NCBI GenBank assembly: GCA_900545615.1
Contig: UQZM01000035.1
Span: 1 to 22,617 of the forward strand
Origin: an uncultured Collinsella sp.
GTDB taxonomy: Bacteria; Actinomycetota; Coriobacteriia; Coriobacteriales; Coriobacteriaceae
Reading direction: 5' to 3'
DNA length: 22,617 nucleotides
The position numbers and the translations under genes were made by a program. Below are positions 15,260 to 21,267 of the stretch, one piece after another. Position 1 is the first letter of the stretch, and every line of letters begins with the position of its first letter. Under the pieces are notes generated by a model, which was not told the DNA's origin, ran no database searches, and saw nothing but the letters and a program-made list of their open reading frames with translations.

Positions 15260-16365
15260 TTCGCCGTCAACTGATCAATTTCCAAAACCGCAACGTCGAT
15301 GTCCGTGTCGGATTGGGCGCGTTCGAGGAGCTGTCGCGCATGTTTGCCTCGGCTGTGGGCAAGCCTAAGCGCGCGATGGTGGTTTGGAACTCCGCCTCGT
15401 CAGAACGTTTTGATGAGGTCGTCGAGCATGCGCTGGTCGACGCCGGTTTTGCCGTGTCGCTGCTCGTCCTCGAGGTTTCGCCTGCTGGTGCCACGCTGGC
15501 CGATGCCGATGCTATCTTTGGCGCCTTGTCTGCCAACGGCATTACCTGCGACGATCTGGTTGTCGCCGTTGGCGATGCCGCAACCTGCTCGGTTGTTAGC
15601 TGGTGCGCCAACCAGTGGTGCGGTCGCACCGAGTGCGCGCTGCTGCCGACGACGTTCGACGCCATGCTCACGGTCGCGACGACCATGAAGCCGCTCGTCG
15701 CCTCGTCGGCCAATGCGCTTCCCGCTATCGCGTTTCGTCCCGAACCGGGCTTGGTCGTGTGTGACCTCGACCTTGTTCGCGAGGCGGAACCCGAGGACCT
15801 CAAGTTCGGCTATGCGGTACTTGTTGGCACCATGCTTTCGAGCAGCAAGTCCCGCTGGAATCAGTTTACTGAGACCGTCCCCGAGATTCTCGCGGGCGAG
15901 GAGGTCGCACTCGTCAATGCCGTTCAATGGTCTCAGACTGCCCGCAAGGACGTGCTGACGGCCACGAACCCGAGCGCTCGCCATGCGCTCGATTTTGGCA
16001 AGACGGGGGAGCGCACCCTGCGCGCTTGCTTGGGCGATGCCGCTTCGCAGGTCCCTGCCTACCAGCTGTTGTCCGAGGGCATGCGCTTTGAGGCGCGCCT
16101 AGCACACGATGCCTGCGACTTCGATATCGACTATGTGTTTGATCTCGATGACTGCCTGGAGGACTTTGGCATCGAGGAGCTTGCCTTCGACTTGGAGCCT
16201 GCCGCATATATCGAGGAGTTCCGCAGACAGCAGTTTGTCCGCTCGAACCGCAGCATGCTGCCGCTGCCCGCGGCGCTCGGCGCCATTCGCCTAACGAGCG
16301 TCGAGGACGAGGTTCTTGAGCGCCATGCTCACGCCTACTTGGCTTCTCGCAAAGAACTTCTCTAA
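15256..16365 (+). CDS. 3-dehydroquinate synthase-like protein, active site lost
   Basis: The 369-residue protein aligns along its length with AroB, the NAD- and zinc-dependent enzyme that forms 3-dehydroquinate, and sits where aroB belongs, overlapping aroK by four bases (ATGA). Landmarks remain: LVVAVGD (101-107) where AroB has LVALGGGVVGD, LPTT (130-133) for VPTT, and VVCDLDLV (167-174) for VVVDLD. The catalytic parts are missing: GLAEVIK reads GYAVLVG (185-191, zinc Glu lost), GHTFGHAIE reads GKTGERTLR (248-256, zinc His lost), HGEAVAAGM reads YQLLSEGM (269-276, second zinc His lost), and the SVGGK loop is gone. The frame is intact with normal codon use, so it is not a decayed pseudogene. 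It may be regulatory, structural, or of new function. The symbol aroB is withheld for that reason. Confidence 0.8.
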   Translation: MIRRQLINFQNRNVDVRVGLGAFEELSRMFASAVGKPKRAMVVWNSASSERFDEVVEHALVDAGFAVSLLVLEVSPAGATLADADAIFGALSANGITCDDLVVAVGDAATCSVVSWCANQWCGRTECALLPTTFDAMLTVATTMKPLVASSANALPAIAFRPEPGLVVCDLDLVREAEPEDLKFGYAVLVGTMLSSSKSRWNQFTETVPEILAGEEVALVNAVQWSQTARKDVLTATNPSARHALDFGKTGERTLRACLGDAASQVPAYQLLSEGMRFEARLAHDACDFDIDYVFDLDDCLEDFGIEELAFDLEPAAYIEEFRRQQFVRSNRSMLPLPAALGAIRLTSVEDEVLERHAHAYLASRKELL

Positions 16366-16371
16366 GATTTA

Positions 16372-16400
16372 TTGACATCCATCGTCTTTCGTATCATGTT
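16372..16400 (+). promoter_or_regulatory. probable promoter for pepQ
   Basis: A perfect -35 TTGACA (16372-16377) begins six bases after the aroB-like stop. The -10 is unclear: TATCAT (16392-16397) gives a 14-base spacer, CATGTT (16395-16400) gives 17. The transcript would carry a folded leader of roughly 90 bases. Confidence 0.55.
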
Positions 16401-16402
16401 GA

Positions 16403-16465
16403 GGGGCGGGTTTCCAATCGGTTGCGGATCGCATGCGAATCCATCTTCCGATCGAGGCCCGTCCC
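16403..16465 (+). promoter_or_regulatory. long folded leader upstream of pepQ
   Basis: Three nested stems can form: GGGGCGGG with CCCGTCCC (16403-16410 with 16458-16465, one G-U), ATCGG with CCGAT (16417-16421 with 16448-16452), and GGATCG with CG-ATCC (16426-16431 with 16436-16442, one bulge) closed by CATG. GTCTTTAT follows, which is too poor in U for a confident terminator. It could be a regulatory 5' leader, a weak terminator for the upstream operon, or a stabilising hairpin. The pepQ ribosome site AAGAAAGGA lies 19 bases further on. Confidence 0.45.
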
Positions 16466-16497
16466 GTCTTTATGGAGACAATAAGAAAGGAATCTGC

Positions 16498-17628
16498 ATG
16501 TCTGAGTTTGCTGCCGGTCCTGCCGGTCGTATCGAACGTGTCCGTGCCCTGATGGTCGAGCGCGGCTACGACGCTATCGTGGTACGCGACGAGGCCAATC
16601 TTCGTTGGCTCACGGGCGTGAAGGGCGTCTTCGACTACACCTTCGAGTTCCCGCACGCGGCGTTTATTACGGCTGACCATTGCCTGTTTCATACCGACTC
16701 GCGCTACCTCAACAGCTTTGAGGAGAACACGCCCGCCGGCAGCCCCTGGGTCTACGACATGGACGAGGGCACCATCCCCGGTTGGGTCGCCGGCAAGATC
16801 GCGGCCAACAAGTGCCGTGTCTGCGTTGTCGAGGACGACATGCAGATCAACTTCTACCAGGGTATCCAGCGTGGTCTGGAGGATCGTTCCGTCGCCTGCA
16901 TGTTGCCGCTGATGCATGACGACATTCGCAAGATGCGCGCCATCAAGGACGCCGAGGAGATCGAGCTCATGCGCCATGCGCAGTCGATTACCGACGCCGC
17001 CTTCCAGCACATGCTCGGCTTTATTAAGCCCGGTATGACCGAGAAGCAGGTTCGCAACGAGCTCGAGAACTTTATGTTCGCCAACGGCGCCGACAGCCTG
17101 GCCTTTGGCTCTATTGTGGCAAGTGGTCCCAACACCGCCAACCCGCATGCCGTCCCGAGTGACCGCGTGATCGAGAAGGGCGACTTCGTCCTCATGGATT
17201 ACGGCGCGGGCTACTGCGATTATCGTTCCGACATGACGCGCACCGTCGTGATGGGCGAGCCTACCCAGGAGCAGCTCGACCTGTACGCGCTCGTACGCCG
17301 CACCCACGAGGAGTGTGTCGCCGCCATCCATCCGGGCGTTGAGGGCAACGACATCTTCAAGCTCTCCAAGAAGATCATCGGCGATGCCGGCTATGGCGAT
17401 TACTACAACCATGGCCTGGGCCACGGCGTCGGTATCGACATCCATGAGCTGCCCAACTTCAACCGCAGCAAGAATATCATCGAGGTTGGCTCGGTTGTCA
17501 CCATGGAGCCCGGCGTGTACCTGCCCGGTGTGGGCGGCGTGCGCCTGGAGGACTACGGCGTGGTCACCGAGAACGGCTACGAGCCCTTCACCAAGACCCC
17601 GCACGACCTGCACGTCATCGATTGCTAG
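16498..17628 (+). CDS. pepQ: M24B Xaa-Pro peptidase
   Basis: Cytosolic metallopeptidase of the M24B family that cleaves next to proline, as aminopeptidase P or prolidase. The 376-residue protein has an N-terminal creatinase-like domain (about 10-140) and the pita-bread catalytic domain (about 150-376). All five metal ligands are present: D234 and D245 (MDYGAG...YRSDMTR), H309 (GLGHGVGIDIHE), E337 (MEPGVY) and E351 (RLEDYG). The ATG at 16498 has AAGAAAGGA at 16484-16492; an upstream frame to 16372 crosses the promoter and leader. Position between the aroB-like gene and efp is an order known in many Actinobacteria and Firmicutes. Codon use is strongly biased, implying high expression. Dipeptidase versus aminopeptidase activity cannot be decided. 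Confidence 0.93.
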   Translation: MSEFAAGPAGRIERVRALMVERGYDAIVVRDEANLRWLTGVKGVFDYTFEFPHAAFITADHCLFHTDSRYLNSFEENTPAGSPWVYDMDEGTIPGWVAGKIAANKCRVCVVEDDMQINFYQGIQRGLEDRSVACMLPLMHDDIRKMRAIKDAEEIELMRHAQSITDAAFQHMLGFIKPGMTEKQVRNELENFMFANGADSLAFGSIVASGPNTANPHAVPSDRVIEKGDFVLMDYGAGYCDYRSDMTRTVVMGEPTQEQLDLYALVRRTHEECVAAIHPGVEGNDIFKLSKKIIGDAGYGDYYNHGLGHGVGIDIHELPNFNRSKNIIEVGSVVTMEPGVYLPGVGGVRLEDYGVVTENGYEPFTKTPHDLHVIDC

Positions 17629-17651
17629 TCTACTTTGTAGATAGTTTGGTG

Positions 17652-17693
17652 CGGGGCGTTCGAAATGATTCGGACGCCCCGAGTTCTCTTTTT
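17652..17693 (+). terminator. rho-independent terminator after pepQ
   Basis: A 13-pair stem, CGGGGCGTTCGAA with TTCGGACGCCCCG (17652-17664 with 17669-17681, one G-U), closes on an ATGA loop and is followed by TTCTCTTTTT (17684-17693). It lies 23 bases after the pepQ stop and separates pepQ from efp. Confidence 0.93.
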
Positions 17694-17697
17694 ATGC

Positions 17698-17714
17698 GCT
17701 CGCTGCAGGCGAGC
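17698..17714. promoter_or_regulatory. perfect dyad over the efp promoter (possible operator)
   Basis: GCTCGC-TGCAG-GCGAGC is a perfect 6-base inverted repeat with a 5-base centre. It covers the expected -35 region of the efp promoter and starts five bases after the pepQ terminator. A 6-bp dyad can arise by chance, so this is only a candidate site. Confidence 0.35.
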
Positions 17715-17724
17715 TCTGCAAGTG

Positions 17725-17730
17725 TATAAT
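17725..17730 (+). promoter_or_regulatory. -10 box of the efp operon promoter
   Basis: A consensus TATAAT stands 58 bases before the efp ATG. The hexamer 17 bases upstream (GCTGCA, 17702-17707) is a poor -35, so an activator or an A/T-rich upstream context may matter. The gap between pepQ and efp otherwise holds only the terminator and the dyad. Confidence 0.65.
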
Positions 17731-17787
17731 TTTGGTCGTATGTAATTTGGACGCTTGTGCGTTCTGTCCATAACAAGAAAGGTCGCT

Positions 17788-18351
17788 ATGCCTACCATTT
17801 CTACCGCCGACTTCAAGAACGGCCTCGGTCTCCGCATTAAGGACAAGGTCTACACCATCGTCGAGTTCCAGCATGTCAAGCCGGGCAAGGGCGGCGCGTT
17901 CGTGCGCTACAAGACCCGCGACATCAAGAGCGGCCGCGTCGTCGAGAACACCTGCAACGCCGGCACCAAGTTCGAGAGCGTCATGCTCACCACCCGTGAG
18001 TTCCAGTACCTCTACAACGATGGCGCCGACTACATCTTCATGGACAATGAGACCTATGAGCAGGTTCCCGTTCCCGAGGATATGGTGGGCGAGAACTCCA
18101 AGTGGCTGCGCGAGAACGACATTTGCCAGCTGCTCTTTGCCGACGACGAGCTCATGGGCGTGACCCCGCCGATGTTCATCGAGACCACCATCGTCCAGAC
18201 CGACCCGGGCTTTAAGGGCGACACCGTCCAGGGTTCCACCAAGCCGGCCACGATCGACACCGGCGCTGTCATCCAGGTCCCCATGTACCTCAACGAGGGC
18301 GAGGTCATCAAGGTTGACACCCGCGACGGCAAGTTCGTCTCCCGCGTCTAG
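17788..18351 (+). CDS. efp: translation elongation factor P
   Basis: Binds between the P and E sites and rescues ribosomes stalled at polyproline. The 187-residue protein has the three EF-P domains: KOW-like (1-63), OB (about 66-128) and C-terminal (about 130-187) ending VDTRDGKFVSRV. The tip Lys is K34 in KPGKGGAF, the residue modified in E. coli by EpmA/B; no epmA, epmB or ymfI-type modification gene lies in the window, so the modification state is open. ATG 17788 has AAGAAAGG at 17775-17782. It is strongly biased to optimal codons. It leads a tight operon with asp23, nusB, xseB, tlyA, nadK and recN. Confidence 0.97.
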   Translation: MPTISTADFKNGLGLRIKDKVYTIVEFQHVKPGKGGAFVRYKTRDIKSGRVVENTCNAGTKFESVMLTTREFQYLYNDGADYIFMDNETYEQVPVPEDMVGENSKWLRENDICQLLFADDELMGVTPPMFIETTIVQTDPGFKGDTVQGSTKPATIDTGAVIQVPMYLNEGEVIKVDTRDGKFVSRV

Positions 18352-18375
18352 CAACCAACTCTTCTAGGAGGACTC

Positions 18376-18738
18376 ATGCCCCAGGAAATCAAGATTGACG
18401 GCATCGGCATTTCGCCCGATGTTCTGACCGCCATCGTCTCGCGCGCCGTGTCGGATGTCGAGGGCATCGCCTCCGTTGGCGTCAAGGACCTTGCCACCAA
18501 CCTTGTCTCCATGATGCTCTCGTCCAAGGCCCCGGCTTCCGAGCCGGCGGTCGAGGCTGAGGTCGTCGGCGACAAGCTCGCACTCACCGTGCGTGTCGTG
18601 GTGTTCTTTGGCTATCCGTTCAAGAAGCTCGCCGAGGCCGTTCGCGCCGCCGTGGTCGCCGCCATCGATGCCCAGGTGGGCGTCGAGGTCGAGCGCGTTG
18701 ACGTTTGCATCGACGGCCTCGTTTTCCCCAAGGAGTAA
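18376..18738 (+). CDS. Asp23/Gls24 family envelope stress protein
   Basis: Small soluble protein of the Asp23/Gls24 family. Staphylococcal Asp23 is a membrane-associated, SigB-controlled alkaline shock protein, while the family member next to nusB (YqhY in Bacillus) is linked to lipid metabolism control. The 120-residue product has the family pattern: ISPDVLTAIVSRAVSDVEGIASV at about 12-34, a variable middle (about 40-62), and the VRVVVFFGYPFKKLAEAVRAAVVAAI block near 72-98, then VEVERVDVCIDGLVF. ATG 18376 has AGGAGG at 18366-18371. Position between efp and nusB makes it the YqhY-type member. Its stop codon is embedded in the ribosome site of nusB, so coupling is likely. Confidence 0.88.
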   Translation: MPQEIKIDGIGISPDVLTAIVSRAVSDVEGIASVGVKDLATNLVSMMLSSKAPASEPAVEAEVVGDKLALTVRVVVFFGYPFKKLAEAVRAAVVAAIDAQVGVEVERVDVCIDGLVFPKE

Positions 18739-18741
18739 CCT

Positions 18742-19329
18742 TTGAGCCTTAAGGTTTATCGCGGGCGCACGCTTGCCCGCAGTCAGGCGCTGCAGCTGCT
18801 GTTCCAGGCCGAGGCCACGGACAGCCCGCTCGAGCGCGTCCTCGAGGGCGATTTCCTGATCTCGAAGGGTCCCCTCGACCCCTATGCGCTGGAGCTTTGC
18901 CGCGGTGCCTACGAGCATATCGATCGTATCGACTGTGCCCTGCGCGCCGTCGCCAAGAACTGGGATCTTATGCGCATGCCCGGCGCCGACCGCAACCTGC
19001 TGCGTATCGCCGTCTACGAGATGCGCTTCCTCACCGACGAGGAGGTCTCGGACGCCATCGTGATCAACGAGGCCGTCGAGATCGCCAAGGCTTATGGTAC
19101 CGACCAGTCCGCGTCGTTTGTCAACGGCGTGCTGGGCAAGATCGCACGCAGTGAGGAGCTGCCGGGCGAGGACCTGTACCAAGAGCTGCTGGCTGAGGAT
19201 CGCGCTCGCGAGGAGGCACAGGCTGCCGAGGCGGCCGCAAAGGTCGCTGCCGCTCAGGCTGCCGCCGGTGTACTTGCCGAGGATGCGGACGCTGCTGAGG
19301 CCGTCGAGGCCGACTCCGTCGAGGAGTAG
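18742..19329 (+). CDS. nusB: transcription antitermination factor NusB
   Basis: Binds boxA RNA with NusE (S10) to promote rRNA antitermination. The 195-residue protein carries RTLARSQALQLLFQAE (9-24), the helix LRAVAKNWDLMRMPGADRNLLRIAVYEM around 66-93, and VINEAVEIAKAYGTDQSASFVNGVLGKIA (108-136), all typical. The start is TTG at 18742, with AAGGAG at 18730-18735, overlapping the asp23 stop region. Normal NusB is about 135-150 residues; here residues 143-195 add a Glu/Ala-rich acidic, helical or disordered tail. It is 2 bases upstream of xseB. Confidence 0.93.
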   Translation: MSLKVYRGRTLARSQALQLLFQAEATDSPLERVLEGDFLISKGPLDPYALELCRGAYEHIDRIDCALRAVAKNWDLMRMPGADRNLLRIAVYEMRFLTDEEVSDAIVINEAVEIAKAYGTDQSASFVNGVLGKIARSEELPGEDLYQELLAEDRAREEAQAAEAAAKVAAAQAAAGVLAEDADAAEAVEADSVEE

Positions 19330-19331
19330 CC

Positions 19332-19598
19332 ATGCCAGAGGGTTCCGTCCGCAACTTCGATGAGATCTCGGATCGCCTGGACCAGATTATCGCCACCGTT
19401 CGCTCCAAGGATACGTCCTTGGAGCGTTCGCTCGATTTGTTTGACGAGGCGATTGAGCTGGGCTCCCGTGCGGTCGATATGGTCGACAAGTTTGAGCTGA
19501 CGCCTCGTGAGGCCGACAAGCTCGAGCAGGAATACGATGAGGATGCGGCAAACGAGTCCCAAGATAGACAGGCTGCATCCCCGGATACGAATGGTTGA
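19332..19598 (+). CDS. xseB: exodeoxyribonuclease VII small subunit
   Basis: Small subunit of exonuclease VII, which degrades single-stranded DNA when assembled on the large subunit XseA. The 88-residue protein has the family pattern FDEISDRLDQIIATVRSKDTSLERSLDLFDEAIELG (9-44), predicted as two helices forming a hairpin, then a short acidic tail. Length is usual (70-85). GAGGAG at 19320-19325 lies inside the end of nusB. The large subunit gene xseA, often just upstream, is not between nusB and xseB nor elsewhere in the window. The stop codon overlaps the start of tlyA (TGATG). Confidence 0.9.
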   Translation: MPEGSVRNFDEISDRLDQIIATVRSKDTSLERSLDLFDEAIELGSRAVDMVDKFELTPREADKLEQEYDEDAANESQDRQAASPDTNG

Positions 19599-20410
19599 TG
19601 GCATTCATGAAACGCGTGCGTCTCGATGACGAACTGATTTCACAGGGCATCTGCGCCGATCGCGCGGATGCCCTTCGCACTCTTATGGCCGGCTTGGTTT
19701 CGAGCGGCGGCGAGCGTTTGACCTCTCCGGGGCTCAAGGTGACGCCGGGCCTGTCGCTGCACGTTAAGGGGCGCATTCCGTACGTTGGACGCGGCGGTCT
19801 TAAGCTCGAGGGTGCGCTCGATGCGTTTGGGATTGATCCGACGGACCTTGCTTGCCTCGATGTGGGCTGCTCCACGGGCGGCTTTACTGATTGCCTGCTC
19901 AAGCGCGGCGCCGCGACCGTTGTCTCGGTCGACGTGGGCCGTGCCCAGTTTGATTGGTCGCTGCGCCAAGACGATCGCGTGACGCTCCACGAGCGCACGA
20001 ATGTGACGCAGTTGCCCGAGCTCGGCTACGGCGCTGCTATTGACCTGGCTGTGTGCGATGTGTCGTTTACGAGTATCGCGAATATCATCGACGCCGTGCT
20101 GGCGTGCCTGAAGCCTTCGGGTTCGTTTTGCACGCTCGTAAAGCCGCAGTTTGAGGCGCCGGCTGCGCTGGTGGGCGAGGGCGGTATCGTGACCGACCCT
20201 GCCGTCCGCCGCGATACACTCGTGGCGGCGATTGAGCTCTTTGCCGCCAAGGGCCTGTTCCCGCTCGATGTGTGCGTGTCGCCAATCCATGGCGCTAAGG
20301 GCAACGTTGAGTTTTTCCTGTACGGCACGAGGTTTGCCCCCGGCGAGCGCGCCGAAGATGAGTTGCAATCCCAGGTATCGGCTTTGAGCGAGAAAGCGGC
20401 AACGCTATGA
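19598..20410 (+). CDS. tlyA: TlyA-family rRNA 2'-O-methyltransferase
   Basis: S4-RrmJ/FtsJ fusion that 2'-O-methylates ribosomal RNA; in mycobacteria this determines capreomycin sensitivity, and older annotations as hemolysin are doubtful. The 270-residue protein has an S4 domain (about 5-63) and a Rossmann methyltransferase domain with the SAM motif LDVGCSTGGFTD (87-98) and the K-D-K-E tetrad K69, D154, K182, E238 in GGLKL, CDVSF, LVKPQFE and GNVEFF. The ATG at 19598 overlaps the xseB stop; another in-frame ATG at 19607 is possible. tlyA-nadK-recN is a conserved order in many Gram-positive bacteria. Its stop overlaps nadK (ATGA). Confidence 0.93.
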   Translation: MAFMKRVRLDDELISQGICADRADALRTLMAGLVSSGGERLTSPGLKVTPGLSLHVKGRIPYVGRGGLKLEGALDAFGIDPTDLACLDVGCSTGGFTDCLLKRGAATVVSVDVGRAQFDWSLRQDDRVTLHERTNVTQLPELGYGAAIDLAVCDVSFTSIANIIDAVLACLKPSGSFCTLVKPQFEAPAALVGEGGIVTDPAVRRDTLVAAIELFAAKGLFPLDVCVSPIHGAKGNVEFFLYGTRFAPGERAEDELQSQVSALSEKAATL

Positions 20411-21267
20411 AGGTCTTTCTGGTTCCCAATTACTACAAGCAAGAGGCGGTCGAGAGCGGCCTGATGCTCGAGCTCTGGCTGACGCGCCAGGGCTACGAGG
20501 TTGCATGGGCTGCCGACCAGCGATCGAAGATTCAAAGCACGCCTGATATTGACGGCTCCGATCTGGTCATTACGCTCGGCGGCGACGGCACGTTGCTGCG
20601 CGCTGCCCGCATCCTCAACCATCGTGAGATTCCTATCCTCGGTCTTTCCTATGGTCACCTGGGTTTTTTAACTGCTGCGAGTCCCGAGGAGCGCGACATT
20701 CTGCAGGTCGTGAGCGATGCCCTGTCCGGTGAGCTCCACGTGAGCCGCCGCGCCACCATCGCCGCGGATATCGTCTCGGTGCGCGATGACGGCACGAAGG
20801 ATGTCGTGCGTTCGTTCGCCCTCAACGATATGGCGCTCACGCGTGGGCCCCTGTCCGATATGGTCGAGTTTGACATCACGGTGTCCGGCCATCATATCGA
20901 TCGCCTACGCGGTGACGGTGTCGTCGTGTCGACGGCGACCGGCTCTACGGGCTATGCGCTTTCCGCCGGCGGCCCTATCGTCAGCCCTGATTACACGGGC
21001 ATGGTTTGCGTGCCGATTGCTCCGCATACCATTCAGGCTCGCGCCTTCTTGACCTCGCCGAGTGATGTCGTCGAAATCTTTATGTCCGATGATCGCCCGA
21101 GCGTGCCTGCCATCGCTATCGACGGACAGTTTATTACCTGCGATGGCACGGTCGAGAGCGTGGCTGTTCGTCGCGGTCCCGGCGATGTGCTGCTGCTGGA
21201 TTACGGCCCCGAGAGCTTCTATAACTCGGTGAGCCGCGTGTTCTATGGAGTGCGCCATGATCGATGA
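20407..21267 (+). CDS. nadK: NAD kinase
   Basis: Phosphorylates NAD to NADP, using ATP or polyphosphate by group. The 286-residue protein has the diacylglycerol-kinase-like fold with GGDGT (58-62; D60 catalytic), the LGLSYGHLGFLT block near 78-89, and the NAD-binding GDGVVVSTATGSTGYALSAGGPIV near 169-192. All motifs are intact and length is usual (270-300). It overlaps tlyA by four bases and recN by eleven, so the three are surely one translation-coupled unit. Confidence 0.96.
   Translation: MKVFLVPNYYKQEAVESGLMLELWLTRQGYEVAWAADQRSKIQSTPDIDGSDLVITLGGDGTLLRAARILNHREIPILGLSYGHLGFLTAASPEERDILQVVSDALSGELHVSRRATIAADIVSVRDDGTKDVVRSFALNDMALTRGPLSDMVEFDITVSGHHIDRLRGDGVVVSTATGSTGYALSAGGPIVSPDYTGMVCVPIAPHTIQARAFLTSPSDVVEIFMSDDRPSVPAIAIDGQFITCDGTVESVAVRRGPGDVLLLDYGPESFYNSVSRVFYGVRHDR

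Noticed and set aside
15256..16365. aroB-like gene as a frameshifted or decaying pseudogene
   Set aside because: The frame is uninterrupted over 369 codons, starts by overlap with aroK, and has the same codon bias as its neighbours.
19598..20410. Hemolysin function for the TlyA-like gene
   Set aside because: The S4 domain, SAM motif and K-D-K-E tetrad indicate an rRNA methyltransferase; the hemolysin label is historical.
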